Shown here piece by piece: positions 10,717-23,505 of a stretch of DNA of 64,000 bases. The first letter of the stretch is position 1. Each line of letters starts with the position of its first letter. The stretch is from Endothia cerciana. Its lineage: Eukaryota > Ascomycota > Sordariomycetes > Diaporthales > Cryphonectriaceae. The notes under the pieces were generated by a model, which was given only the letters and a program-made list of their open reading frames with translations, did not search any database and was not told the DNA's origin. The stretch lies in NCBI GenBank assembly GCA_026119935.1, contig JALRMH010000030.1, positions 186,001 through 250,000 of the forward strand, read 5' to 3'. Made by a program: the position numbers and the translations under genes.

Positions 10717-11918
10717 TCAGGCTATTTGCAGGCCCAGACTGTCCGCCGCCTCCATAGAGACATGTCTGAACGGCCACAACTCACCCCTGCGCCGCATGAA
10801 TTCCCTCGACAGGCCATTCCCGTCATCCGCGCAGAGGTCCTGCGGCACCGCGCGGGCGGACTTCTTGTAGACCAGCCGGCCGTCTGAGCGGGGCCTGTTG
10901 ATGAGGTAGCTAGTGATCTTGTTGAGGATGACCACGTGCCCGCGGTGGTCGACGCCCTGCTTGACCCTCATCGCGAGGTCCTTGAAGGCCCTGCTCGTCT
11001 CCTTCTTGTCGGAGAAGGGCATGAACCTGAAGTTCTCAGGTATGAAGTGTCTGCGGTATACGACCCAGAGCTGGGGGTACCTGTCGAAGAGTCGGCAGAT
11101 GGAGGACGAGGTCGCCTGCTCGCTGATGCTGTACGGGTGCGTTTATGCCTGTCAGTAACTGCGAGGCTCGTGCAGCAGTCAGTCTCCGGGGGCCGACTTA
11201 CTATTTAAGACCTCGGCAGGTCATGATACACTTGAAGGCATTGGAAAGGAAGGAGTAGTGCTCAGGATTTAGAACACATACCCTGATGGCCTCCTCCATC
11301 TGCAGCTCACCCGCCACGTTGCACGACGAGACTCGAGTAGGCAACCGGATGGGGGCCACTGGCACGCGTCCAGGATTTTCGATGGCCCAAGAGTAGGGTA
11401 GCGAGACTGGGTGGACCAGTGACACGCCTGGGAATTGCTCCGATGGTGCCTGCGTCTGGCAGGAGATGTAAGACCCGTCGATGGCCTCAAGATATTGGGA
11501 AGAGTCGATGAGGTAATGAGGGACAGCATCCGGCAGCTCGCTCGGCAGGCCGGGCAGATCTGGCAGGTCGAGATCGTCCCAAAAGTCGGACGGCGTAGCA
11601 GGAGCGACGCCCTTTCTGACCTGACGAGAACGACCAAGAAGTTAATATCAACCCCCAGGGCCTGTAAAGGCTAACGAGGAGCGGGACAGGATGAAAGGTG
11701 GTGATAAGTGCTCAGAGGGTACTCACCTCAGCCCCTTCAACATCCATGGCCTCAGGATCTACATTGATCACAGTTGCAGTGAGATCTTTGACGTTGCAAG
11801 ATATCGATGGGGTGCCACGACGGTTGGCAGGAGGTGGGATGGCAGATGAGCCGTCATGTTTGGATGTTGGCTCAGCTTCGTCGTCGTCGGATGATGAGTA
11901 CTCGACAAGTCGCGGCAT
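10717..11918 (-). CDS. Hypothetical protein, three exons (340 aa)
   Basis: Not recognised. The model rests on splice logic: exon 1 11918-11727, exon 2 11620-11202, exon 3 11128-10717. Donors are GTGAGT and GTAAGT, acceptors CGTCAG and GTACAG, and the sum closes to exactly 341 codons. The N-terminus is acidic and serine-rich (MPRLVEYSSSDDDEAEP), a pattern common in nuclear RNA-processing proteins. The middle is Pro-rich with hydrophobic aromatic patches (SQYLEAIDGSYISCQTQ). The C-terminal half is basic (FRFMPFSDKKETSRAFKDL) with alternating hydrophobic residues. There is no signal peptide or transmembrane helix. The exon 2 donor lies one base before an in-frame stop, which supports real splicing. 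Function unknown. Confidence 0.55.
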
Positions 11919-12440
11919 ATCTGTTACGCTGGTCGGGGAGGTCGTAGTTCATAAAGAATTGACGAGTTCTGGACGTTGGGAGGCCTGCGAGATCGAAAAG
12001 CTGTAGACGGAGATTGGTGGGAGTATGGAGAGAGAAAGGAGACTCGTGCCAAGTTAGGGAGCCTGGAGAAAGGAGACCTTCAGTGGGAGGAATGCCCATG
12101 AAATAGCAGGCTCACGTTGACGAGGGTCCTTTACCTCTAGTACAGAATTGGCGGCTCCTGAAAGAGGATTGTGCCCCAAGTTGGAGAGTGAGTGAAAGGT
12201 GGTGCCTTGAGACGACTCGTCAGTGTGACAACCAACACTAGAGAGTTATATAAAGTGCTGCCTCTATTCGCTGGTCGGGGCTCCCAAGCTCGAAGGCATA
12301 GCCATCTCGATGCTGCCTTCACCATGCTCTAGTTAGGTACTCAGGGAACAGAGTTCTTTCAGGTGGCCAGCCTACTTGGCAGGCAAGCGAAGAATAGCCA
12401 TATATATTAGAAATTGCGTACTGCCTAATGTACGAGTCCT
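11919..12440. other. Intergenic: promoter of the hypothetical gene and SF3A3 3' flank
   Basis: Contains TATATAAA at about 12246-12253; its orientation and target are unclear. No coding signal. Confidence 0.5.
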
Positions 12441-14026
12441 TCAAAGCAATCCTTGTTTCTGGAGATCGTAGTAGACCTTCTCGGGCATGACGTTGCCTTC
12501 AGCATCCTCCATCTGGATGATACTACCCTCATCGACCTTGTCCCTCTTCTTGTCCCGTGCTCTCTTATCCCAGAGCTTCAGCGCCTCGTTGATGCCGGTG
12601 ATATCTCGGAACAAGTGGGTATCAGTGATACCTAGCCTCTTCAATCCGTAGATATGCCGGGCCTCATTGAAGTGCTTCTCGAACGCACGACGACCCATGT
12701 AGACGAAGTTGCCGCAAATCTCGCAAGGGAATTCGACGCCCAGACCATGAAGACGGTACAGCCAGAAGGGGATAGGCTTGCCATCCCAGGCCAGTGGAAG
12801 CTTCAGGGGGTTGTAGATCTTCTCTTCCCCGTCGTCTGCTTCGCTCTCGCCCGTTTCGTGAATCTGTGGTGGCTGTTCCGACATGCTCAGCAGGTTCTCG
12901 AGCTCCTGTTGTCTCTCCCTCTCCGTCATGCCCTGCCGGCGCTCTACGTTGACCTGGGTGTCTTCCCTCTCGGTGCTCATCGCACTGGCGAGACGCATCA
13001 CTCTGTGCTCCCGCTCTGCAATGGCGCGTTCTTTTAGCCGGTGGGCGGAAGAACTTCCGCTTGAACTTGTGCCATCCGCTCCGGCCTGCTGCCTCTGCGC
13101 GAGCGCTTCTGCCGCCTTGGTATGTTTTCGGCCGTTGAGATGACCCTTGTAGACGTTTTCGTTCTTGAACTCCTTCTCGCAGGCATCGCACCAGACAGCA
13201 TCAGGGTGACTCAGCTTCCTCTCTCCGCCATTAGCTTCGGCAGCGGCAGCCTCACTCTGCCAGCCCTCGACTTGGTCGTTGTCCCATGCCTCCCCAAACT
13301 CCTGGTCAAACGATGCGAGAACTTTGTCCACGTTCTCAAGGGGCCGCGTCCGCCGCATGAAAGACTCGAGGTAATCCGCCACTTCGCCCACGTATTTGAA
13401 GTACTGATCCGTCAATCTATCGGCCCTCTTCACGCCACCATACCCCGGTGCGAAGTTGTCGAAGATCTGAAGGTATTGCAGGTAGGCGAGACGCTTGACG
13501 TTGGGCAGGTTGATGTAGGACTCGTGGCAGGCGTGTAGGTCAAAGTATCGTCCGTAGGCCTCCTCACCGGAGAACATGGCATCCACGAGGTAGGGCACAG
13601 GCTCGCCAGCGCCTCCCTTGCGTGGACGGTACCGGGTCTCCGAATTCTCCGCCTGCTCATTGGGGTACCGCGCATGATGCTCCCTGATCTCGTTTACCCG
13701 TTTATAGAACTCCTCGAAGGGGTCGCCGCTGCCGATCTGGAGGACCTCTTTGGACCGGAGGCCATTAGCATCGCGATACAAGGACACCATCTCGGCAGAC
13801 TGCTTCTGTATCTGATCGAGGAGCTGAGATACCTCATGGTCTCGGTTTAGGCGGTCACGGATCTGGCCAGACGAGCGCGTGTCAGCTGGATGCGTTCTGA
13901 AACACAAGGGTGAAGAAACAAAGATGGAAAATATACCTGCTTGGGCTCCTCATCCATGCGATCCGAGATGCCCTGCTCGAGGCGCTCGAGATCCTCGGCG
14001 ATGAACCGTTGCTCCTCTAGAAGCAT
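12441..14026 (-). CDS. PRP9: Splicing factor 3A subunit 3 (SF3a60/Prp9)
   Basis: Component of the U2 snRNP SF3a complex, needed for prespliceosome assembly in the nucleus. Exon 1 is 14026-13937 (30 codons ending EEPKQ) and exon 2 is 13862-12441. The 74-bp intron has GTATAT and CCAG ends and joins in phase 0 to IRDRLNRDHEV, a conserved family segment. The product is 503 aa, the usual SF3A3 size. A matrin-type C2H2 finger (CDACEKEFKNENVYKGHLNGRKH) lies mid-protein. A second C2H2 finger (CEICGNFVYMGRRAFEKHFN...RH) lies near the C-terminus, followed by the conserved LFRDITGINEALKLW. It is divergent from FAL1 with only 360 bp between start codons. Confidence 0.96.
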
Positions 14027-14386
14027 ACTGAGATCTGACGGCGGTCGAGCTAATCTGACGTACGTTGAGAGGCGGGGTTGGCTTGGTGAGCCCTTCGCAA
14101 GGACGGGAGAAGAGCTGTTGGTGGTCTGAAATTGTGAAGTTGCGAGCGAGGTGGCAGAAACAGCATGCTTGGTAGCTGCGAAAGGCTCGATACTGGCCAG
14201 CAGATAAGATAAGCAAGCAGCACCCCTGTCAGACTTTTTGGGGCTTCGCAGCCGCAAACAACCTTCGAACTTGGAACCTCCCTCGGCTTTCAACCGGCCA
14301 CCTTCACAACCACGACGCATTCTGTACGGACTGCACAACAGGAATTCCACCAGATATCGCACATACGCCCTCTCAAAGACCTCAAC
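14027..14386. promoter_or_regulatory. Shared bidirectional promoter of SF3A3 and FAL1
   Basis: 360 bp between two divergent ATGs. No clear TATA box on either side. Both flanking genes act on pre-mRNA, so co-expression from one open promoter is plausible. Confidence 0.6.
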
Positions 14387-15704
14387 ATGGCTGAAGGTGG
14401 TGGTATCGACCGCAAGGCGGATGAGAGGATGGAGTTCAACACCTCCAAGGAGGTCACCGTCCACCCTACCTTCGAGTCCATGTCGCTGAAGGGTAAGGCT
14501 GCCCCCTCTGCCTGTGCCCTGGGGTGCGCGTGATGCTGACCCTGAAAATGACAGAGAGTCTTCTTCGCGGGATCTATGCGTACGGATACGAGTCCCCGTC
14601 GGCCGTCCAGTCCCGCGCTATCGTCCAGGTCTGCAAGGGCCGCGACACCATCGCCCAGGCGCAATCCGGCACGGGAAAGACCGCGACCTTCTCCATCAGC
14701 ATGCTCCAGGTCATCGACACCGCCGTCCGCGAGACGCAGGCGCTCGTGCTGTCCCCGACCCGAGAACTCGCCACCCAGATCCAGAGCGTCGTGATGGCGC
14801 TCGGCGACTATATGAACGTGCAGTGCCACGCCTGCATCGGGGGGACGAACGTGGGCGAGGACATCCGCAAGCTCGACTACGGTCAGCACATCGTCTCCGG
14901 AACCCCCGGCCGCGTGGCTGACATGATCCGGCGCCGACACCTGCGCACCCGCCACATCAAGATGCTCGTTCTCGATGAGGCGGATGAGCTGCTCAACCAG
15001 GGGTTCAGAGAGCAGATCTACGACGTGTACCGATATCTCCCTCCCGCGACGCAGGTTGTGGTTGTCTCAGCCACCCTCCCTTACGATGTCCTCGACATGA
15101 CGACCAAGTTCATGACTGACCCAGTGCGCATCCTCGTTAAGCGTGATGAGTTGACGCTGGAAGGCCTGAAGCAGTATTTCATCGCTGTGGAGAAGGAGGA
15201 GTGGAAGTTCGACACGCTCTGCGACCTCTATGATACCCTCACGATCACACAAGCTGTCATCTTCTGCAACACCCGGCGCAAGGTCGACTGGTTGACTGAC
15301 AAGATGCGAGAGGCGAACTTCACAGTCAGCAGCATGCACGGCGATATGCCACAGAAAGAGCGGGACAGCATCATGCAGGACTTCAGACAGGGGAACAGCC
15401 GGGTCCTCATCTCGACTGATGTCTGGGCCCGTGGTATCGACGTCCAGCAGGTCAGTCTGGTCATCAACTACGACCTGCCCAGCAACCGTGAGAACTACAT
15501 CCACCGCATTGGTCGTTCGGGCAGGTTCGGCCGGAAGGGTGTCGCGATCAACTTTGTGACGAGCGAGGATGTGCGCATCTTGAGAGACATCGAATGTGAG
15601 TATGGTTCAACTAGTATCCTGTGGTTCACCACTAACGTGAGGCAGTGTACTACTCGACCCAGATTGATGAAATGCCCATGAACGTGGCGGATCTGATCTC
15701 TTGA
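14387..15704 (+). CDS. FAL1: DEAD-box RNA helicase FAL1 / eIF4A-III
   Basis: ATP-dependent RNA helicase of the eIF4A family. FAL1 works in 18S rRNA processing in yeast; the orthologous eIF4A-III is the exon-junction-complex anchor elsewhere. Exons: 14387-14492, 14555-15595, 15646-15704, giving 401 aa, the family length. Motifs in order: Q-motif region (YGYESPSAVQSRAI), I AQSGTGKT, Ia PTRELA, Ib TPGR, II DEAD (VLDEADELL), III SAT, IV VIFCNT, V STDVWARGIDV, VI HRIGRSGRFGR. The last exon is short and encodes the conserved end YYSTQIDEMPMNVADLIS. Intron donors are GTAAGG and GTGAGT. It is distinguished from translation factor eIF4A by the N-terminus and the MNVADLI tail. Confidence 0.97.
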
Positions 15705-16569
15705 GACAGCGGCTGATATGAGATGAGCTGTGGGTCTCTCGACATCCAACCGTCCTGAGATTCTGTCGAGCAGACCGGGTGCCGCCCGAGAACCAGCACC
15801 GTACGCGCATGCAAAAATCGGCGCCAAGGTTGCGAAGTGATGATTATGGGAGGAAAGGGCGTCTTGCCTACGGGGTGAGTTTGATCTTGTGGGCACGTGC
15901 AAAGGTTCCTTAAGGCTGACAAGGCGATTCCTCAAGATACAAGGCTGACAGCCACCCAAAGGGTCAAGAGGCATGGACGTTACGGGTCCCGCTTTGGTTC
16001 AACAATGAATTTAAATTTCTGATATGAACAGAAGGGCTGTAGTGCCCCAATCTCTGCATTATGTTGTATATTATATCCTGTGATGCCGTTGCGTCATCCT
16101 CCCTGCATTTGACAATTCTGCAATGCTGGTGTACTCAGCCCTGGCCGCCTCTTCTGCGGCCGGTTTTCCGACGTGTGCGTGGTGCTAGTGGCCTGGAGGG
16201 AGCTCTCATCTGGTCTCCTTTCGGCGCCTCGACCCCCCAAACACCACGACGTAGGTCATCATCTGTGTGCCCGTCCCAACGGGCGGGTGGAAGAATGGTC
16301 ACCCCCTCGCAGATGCGCCCGCGGGGCCAGCATCCTTGATGGGGAAGATGCCGCAGCCTTGGGCGCAGCAGCGGGCACCTGCTGGCTCCCAGCCCCACGG
16401 CGCCCCCGAGAGCCGGATAGCTGTCTTGGCCTTGTCTGGCGCTGCTCATCCGTATTCAGGGCTCCTCCAGGGTTGCGCTGATGGCTTCCGTGATGATGAT
16501 ATTGGTCTGATTATTTGTTGTTGTTGTTGTTATGTTTTCTTGTAATTTCCTCCCCCCCTTCTACTCTTT
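15705..16569. other. Intergenic between convergent genes
   Basis: 3' flanks of FAL1 and the PTH11-like gene. A short (TTG)n run lies at about 16515-16533. No gene seen. Confidence 0.6.
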
Positions 16570-18077
16570 TCAACCTGGGGAACTCGGCGCAACACTCGGC
16601 CTCCGCATCGTCCGTGGTGAACTCGGCGCGGCACTCGGCCTCCGCATCGTGATCGGCGAAGGCGGTGGCGCGATGCTGGGCCTCCGCACCGTACCCGGCG
16701 AGCTCGGCGCGCAGCTCGGCCGCCGCGCCCACCGCTGCTGCTCCAGCGGCCCCTCGTCGATCTCCTGCTCGATGGGTGTGGAGATGCTCGAGCTCGAGTG
16801 GTGGCTCCGCCGCGGCATGTCGGGCACGGGCAGGAGGAACACCGACGCCGGCAGCGGCGGCAGCTGCAGCCCGGCCTCCATGATCCCGGGGCAGCCCTCG
16901 CTCCCGCCGGCCTCGGACTCGTTGAGCGTCCGCAGCGAGCGGTCCAGCCGCGCCAGCTGCGCCGTGAACCACGACTGCTTCTTGACGATGGTGGTGTTGG
17001 GCCGGGAGGGCTTGGAGCCGATCGTCGGCGGGTTGATGGTCTCGCGGAAGCCCAGGGCGCCGAGGCCTATCGGGTCCTGGGTGCTCTCGCCCCTCCTCGT
17101 CGTGGACCCCGGCACAAGCCGCCTGAAGAGGGGCTTCATGGTCATGACGCACGCGCAGGCTATGCCGGTGTTGGCCTCGATAATGGACCAGAAGTCGATG
17201 GTCGTGCTGTTGTAGGTGAAGTCTGAGTCTTGTTGGGTGGAGGTGATCTCTGTCAGGCGGATTATCGAGACGATACAGATGCTGTTCACCACGTTAGGAT
17301 GACGCTCTACGGTGTGGTTTCAAGGCGGGCGGGGGACTCACAAGAATCCGAACGAGAACAGCATCAGCAGCATAATCTTCTGATCCTTGGGAGCCCGCAT
17401 CGACCAGATCACCGGGAGTGGCAGTAAGAAGGTGAAAAAGTCCGTCCCCAGCTGGATACCCAGAATGGCGTAATATGCCTGCATACTGTGGCAATATGCA
17501 GCTGTTATACTCGCGTCCCAATAAGCCTGGAGTGGTATACACGATGTGAAGATGAGGCCGAGGTCGGTGACGCTCGTGAGGACGACCACGACCAGTAACA
17601 CTCTGAGGGTTCTCTGCACCCATGTATGGGTCAAAGTCCGCATGTAGAGGAATAGAATGGAGACTTTTGTCAGAAAGATCGTAATGGCAAACCACAGCAG
17701 GGCAAACCAATACGTCTGTCAAGTCGTCAGCTTACATCCAGTGTTTCCCACGATATGGCGAAAGGGCCTCGCTCCATCTAACTCACCTCAGTCACCGTCT
17801 GCAGGCGCGCCGTCGAAAGTTCGACCGAGTGCTTGCCCAGTCCAAAGTGCGCGTCGGCAATATAGCAACCAGAATGGGCAGCCGAGAACGCCAGCGCCAC
17901 CAGGATGACCCAATCCTCCCGGCCGAGGACGTGCAGCAGATGTCCTCTCAGGTAGAACCGCAGCCCAACGAATATCACCGCTATCACCCAGGTCGCCACG
18001 GCACAGGCCACAATACTGTTCTGCCGGGATGCATCGAGGTCGACAAACGAGCCCGTGCTGGTGCCATTGCTGGACAT
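16570..18077 (-). CDS. PTH11-type rhodopsin-fold integral membrane protein with repeat tail
   Basis: Predicted seven-helix plasma-membrane protein of the fungal rhodopsin-fold (PTH11-like) group, whose best-known member senses surface cues in appressorium-forming fungi. Exons 18077-17787, 17715-17342 and 17281-16570 give 458 aa; the second acceptor (AACAG) follows a perfect CCTAAC branch site. Visible helices include IVACAVATWVIAVIFVGLRF, WFALLWFAITIFLTKVSILF, VLLVVVVLTSVTDLGLIFTS, GTDFFTFLLPLPVIWSM and the segment after IMLLMLFSFGF. The WFAITIFLTK and LPLPVIW motifs are typical. Residues after about 300 are cytoplasmic and end in four near-repeats of RRPS-[ACIV]-AP, each with the RRxS pattern favoured by protein kinase A. 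Ligand and role cannot be read from sequence. Confidence 0.85.
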
Positions 18078-18267
18078 GGCTCGGGCCTCCGTCCGGCTCG
18101 TGTTGTATTGGTCCTTCTTCCCCTGGGCTCCTCCGTTCACTAGCTCCGACGACCTATAAAGACGGCACCATGGTACTCTCGATCTCCTGCCTGGCAGCAC
18201 GCTTTGACGGTATTGGAAGCTCCGAGTATCGGCCGTGTCAATAGCTCGCACACAATGGCCCGCGTGT

Positions 18268-18280
18268 GGGGGGGGGGGGG
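18268..18280. repeat. Poly-G tract (13 nt)
   Basis: Uninterrupted G run just upstream of the PTH11-like gene. Confidence 0.9.
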
Positions 18281-20341
18281 CCGGGTGTTAAATCTGGGGT
18301 GGGATGATATTATTAGCAGGGAAGCGCAATTTTAAGTTTTGAAAGGTGATAAGACAAAACCAAGATGTGAAGGGCAGAAGAGAGAAAAAGTAAACGGCAT
18401 GGGAGGGAACAGGGGAAGTCAAAAACCTCTTACGGATTCGACGTTGAGATCCTCGTTTCACGGACCAGGCCCTCGAATCCCAATCATTTCCTAATCCTCT
18501 CAACCGGCGGTAAGACACCGCCACCGTCCATCCAGACTGGGAAGCAAAGCACAACAGACATTCTCGACCATGGGTGCGTTCAGCACCAGTCGGTGAGGGG
18601 GCACGTGCAGATATGGGCCCTCGAGGGTTGGACTCCGAGTGGTCGACTGCAGCATCGCGATGTTGGCGGATTCGCACCGCAGCGCAACACGTACGAACCC
18701 ACACACCCCGGTTTTCTCAAGTCCGGGCCCCACCACCCACCGCTGAAGCGTCCCGACGCGAACCTCGAGACGGAGAGGGGGACTGACAGAAAGACAAGGA
18801 CATGGGCTAACGGGGAGCGGGTGTTTCTTCGGGTCGTTCGCATTCGTCCCGTGGCTCTAGTTTTGATGATCGCCGCACGTGGGAATTGAAACTGGATGAC
18901 GGCGACGTGCGGCGGAGACGGGTTTTCCTCACCTGGGATGGCTGGTCGTTAACAGCATCGACAAACCCAGCAATCGAAATCTCGGGGTCGACCTCGGCAG
19001 TTGCAAGGTGCTGGTCCCGACAGTCTGGTCAAGACTTGCGTCTCGGGACGTGGCTCGCCAACTCGTCCTGAGATTTACCGACCAGGAGACCCAGGGGTAT
19101 TGGGAAATCCAAGTCATGACAGCGTCATTGTATGCACGAACTAGAGGTCCAGGGACATAGCCATGAGCGCCGCCTCTGGTCGGAACCTGAGTCTCTTCAG
19201 CATCGGAGGCCTCAGCGGCCACGTCGAAGGACAATTTCTGGGCCTGAGCGTGGAACGTCTCCTGCGTGCATCCTCATTGGACTCCTGACGCATCCAATGA
19301 AGCAGTCGAGAAGCACCCCGGACACGATGAAACAGTAAGACCTCTGTGGGATGCAAAGGACGTCCACCGCGCGACAGAACCTCCCAGGCATGACTTCGTC
19401 TTCAGAGGAGAGGAGGCCAATCAACGTGCATGCCGCGCAGACATGTCAAGGCCAACGAGGGCATCTCGTGATGCTATGGGACTGAGCTGGCCTGTGTCAC
19501 GAGTGGATCCGATGCAAGACTCTGCCGCCACGCTCGATTGTGGGTCTTTTGGTCGGGGACTGATGATCCGCATACGAGATCTCCATTGAACCACTATCTG
19601 CGTTGCGCGACTAAGTATGCCTAGTTGTTGAAACGTGGTCGATACTCATGTGGAGGTAGTGCTCAAAATTTGCGGGCGTACAACGGGCGAGGCTGTCCCA
19701 ATTTCGGCAAGGTGATAGGCGCATGACGAACGCTCGGAGTTCTGCCTTTTCTCACGCACCATCCAATGTATTCCCTCGAGCGTCAGCCTGGGTGGACCAC
19801 AGAAGCTGACCATTTCCGTCCTGAGATTGACTGATTCACCCAATACAAGACTATCTCAGCAATGGTGAGACTCAAGCAGTACGAAGCAGATGGCTTTACG
19901 CTTCGTCCGGCCGCTCTCGGATTAACAGGAAAAGTCTTGCATCTCAACTCTACTCAGGGGGTTCTCATGAGCAATACCGTAGCCCGGCAGTACATGCCTG
20001 CCTGGGTGCTTGCCGTTACAATTGCGCAATCACAGGCAGCATAGGGACGATGACAAAGTGCTGACCTAGAAAATTCTATGTCCCAGGGGGGACTGGTGGT
20101 CCCGCCCTTTAGGCAAGACCCTGAAGTCCAACGCTGTCTGTGCTCAGCAGGACCGAGAGGTATTGTGAAGCTGGCCCAGGTCCCTGCTGACTTGGCTGTA
20201 ATTTGTGGGATATATAGAGCACCCTTCGAACCAGAAGGCTTGGGCTTTGCCCGAACAGGACAGTCGGTTTGACGACAGGTAAAGCTTTCCTTCGGCTCAG
20301 CAAGCCTAACATGTTAGATAGTACAGACGGGATAACACGCC

Positions 20342-20354
20342 GGGGGGGGGGGGG
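20342..20354. repeat. Poly-G tract (13 nt)
   Basis: Uninterrupted G run inside the gene desert. Confidence 0.9.
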
Positions 20355-23300
20355 TGTCGAGCTGCGGAGCCAAACCTGTGCTGTTCTGTCTGTACGTAAT
20401 GAATGGTCTTCTTCAAAGCTCCATCTCGGGAGACGCGGCGGTGATGGCAGTGATCCGATATCAACCCATCCATCATCATCCCTGCGTCCACGCGAGAGCA
20501 GAATCAGATCCCACGTGGACAGGTAGATTTGCCCACCCACCGGGTCTCTTGCACAGATGAAAAGTGCTTTTGATATGTCCCACGGTCTCGAGCAAGGCTG
20601 ATAAGGTGAAGTCGGACCAGAGGTTGGTCTGGACTATTTGGAACGATGCCGCGTCCCCCGCCATGTGGGGAGCTGTCAGGAGCTGTTAGGGTTCCAAGAT
20701 CCGCTCTGGCGGAAGAGACGCTTCTCAATTGACCCCATGGGCCCTCAATCCCTCTCTCCATACTATGGTCCTGTGTATCCCGCTCACGTGGCTGGGCCTG
20801 ATTACGTCCTCCTCTGACGAAAGCCGGAGATTGTGAAAGGGCTGCCTGGTGGTAGTGGGCACATGTAGGATGTGGAACTAGCCGGGGTGAACAGGCTGGA
20901 AGGCAGATTGCCACTTCATGATACGCCAAGGCTGCCAGAACAAGACATGCTGACGAGGGAAAGATGATCCCCGAACAGGACCAGGTTGCAGGCTTCGCTT
21001 TTTGCGGGAACGAAGTCTTGCACGTGGTTATGGTAACAGTTGGTTCTTTCGGCACGCTTCTGGTGGGAAAGTGTGCGTGCCCGCGCCACTGAATAAGAAA
21101 CCCCAGTAGTCTTCCTGAGGGGAGCGAGGGCAGGGGTTTTTTGTCGCGGGGACTCCTTCATCCCATCTTTCAATTTCTGAACGAAATTCCGAGCGTCACG
21201 ACGGTTTAGTGCCGTGATCTGCGAACCATACAGGACTTAAAGCCAAAGGCTCGTTGTGACACCCAGAAGCCAATTGAGAATACTGGTGCGATTGCTGAAT
21301 CATGGACGCGGATCGCACTCCCGAGTTCCACGAAATTGCAGTCGTGTGATTTGCGAATCGGTCTTTGTGACAGGTCGTGTTCGCTGGCTGAAAATGGCAG
21401 TCCTAGCTAATGTCGGTCAGGCCAGAAATGACAGTAGATGGATCCGAGGAGTCGGCAGTGCGTACAAGATTTGATGCCGAATTTGTGCGAGGGCCAGACT
21501 CCGTACTCGTCGGAGTTGTGTGATGGGGATTATGGGGGAGCAGGAGTACGACACAAGTGTCTGCATCTCGCAACCCGTGGTCGATCTGTATCAGCGACAG
21601 GCGGAAATGTGAGATATAACACCACGAGGGGGTCAGATGCGGTTACCACCGCGACGGTACGTTCTCCTGCATGAGCTGCTTGCTGATGGGGGTACGTTCT
21701 GCTTGCCCTTCGAGAGCCTAAGTGCGCGTTTCGTCAGCCTTGCCGTGCATAGCTGCAGGACATGTAAGCAAAGCCGATTTCTCGAATTGGGATGACTGTA
21801 GCCTGTCAGGCCAGATCACCCCACCGTGTTCGTAGACCAACAAACTGTTTCCGGCAAGCAACAAGAGACATCAACAGAATCGGTTGCAGGGGGGTGTTCT
21901 GCGGTACCTTGCATGCCTGGTGCATGAGATCCTTGCGTGCCTATGGAGCATTTTGGTCAGTCGATGTTACCATGGCAGCATGGCACGGCCCAGCAACACA
22001 AGGGGGCTGCACAGGACTGGACCAGTACTGGAGCCGTTGTGCAGTTACTTTTGGCCGCATACCCACGGACACAGGCTCCTGAAAGTTACGCAAGGCGCTC
22101 CCGGAGTGGAAAGCGATCGTTACACGGCAGGTAAGAGAAAGAGGACCGTTGACGTCGACGGCATACAGGTCCAAAGCCAAGCAGCAACTGACGGGCATGT
22201 TGCGGGGTGTACGTCCGTACACGCGTGTAGGCCCCCTGGCCCAGAGCAGCCAGGCATCCCGTCCGCGGGTCCAGGCCGAAGGGCAGAAGTAAGCCCTAAG
22301 TCTTCGGGCCGTTCTGCAGGTAATGTGTGAGTGTGAGGGTGCGGGTGTGTTGCGAGGCCCGGCCCTGCCCTGCTTGGCGACGCGACGCGACCCGACGAGT
22401 AAGAGACCCAGCAAAGCACCGGCGAAGATTGAGGTTCCCAAACCCAATTTCCGGTCGAGCTCGGTCTGAGGCCCCGGCGCGATACCCCCTGGAGCCCTCT
22501 ACGCGAAAACCGAGATGACACGAGCCTTCTCGAAGGCCCGGGGAAGTGGTCGTCGACAGGGCAGCAGGGCTGGCCTGATGTTAGCCTTATAACCACAGCA
22601 CCCAACAGCCGGCGGGACCCAGTCGGGAGGGAGGAGACGGGACCCGGTGGGGCGGAGACTCTCCAGGACCGAAGGCGAGGCGAGTCGAGGCGAGAGGAGA
22701 AATCGAGCCGGTCGTGGGATTGCGGACCATCTCTGGGGTCCATCATTTCAGAAGGACAAGGTACACCGAGCAACTCCACCCGGTTGCAGCTCTGAAACCG
22801 ACAGGTGATCAACGGTGATCAACCTCCGCCCCGCGAGGCTCCCAGCCCAAGCCTCCCACGACGTGTAGGTGTCGATATACGCTGGCCTCGCCTGGACCCC
22901 GAGCGGGCGTGGGTGTGAGAGGGCCGGGCCCGGGGAGCTGGGGAGCAGAACGACACGAGGAACAGCCACGGCACGCTGCCGTGACCGACACGAGTCGCGC
23001 CCCCTTCGCCTGGGCATGGAAGGGGACATGACTAGTCCGCCGTCCTGTCATCTCTCGACCGTGATCGCGTGCACAGTATCGAACTGAATTGTGAGGTGTG
23101 ATTCGGTGACATTGTAGTGAGGGCAGCGGGAGTGCTGGTTCGCTTCGGGATGGTTCGTATGGAGGAAGGCTGACCGGCTCTTGGTGGGCACTGACGAGAT
23201 TTCTGGGACCACAGCACGGTACCTGGGTACCCCTCTACTAGTTTGATTGTGCTTGCCAGGTACGTACCACAGTATCCCATCTCCGGGCCCTACTGCGGTA

Positions 23301-23456
23301 CCAGAGTACGTACCGTGGCAATGATACATGGTACCATAGCAAATAGGTTGTAATTCAGACAGCTGGCCAGTGCTGCCCCAGGCTGGCTCGGCACAGGCGT
23401 AGCACTTCATACGGTGTGCCGTCGTGGTGCAGTACCATAGTACGGTAGAAGCATGC

Positions 23457-23505
23457 TCAGGCCAGGCCAGGCCGTGCCAGGCCGTGCCAGGCCAGGCGCT
23501 GCCAG
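23457..23505. repeat. Imperfect GCCAGGCC/GCCGTGCCAG repeat
   Basis: Five to six imperfect copies of a 5-10 bp GCCAG-containing unit in tandem. Confidence 0.8.

Noticed and set aside
19862..20044. 60-codon plus-strand small ORF in the gene desert
   Set aside because: No signal peptide pattern, no conserved motif, no splice partners.
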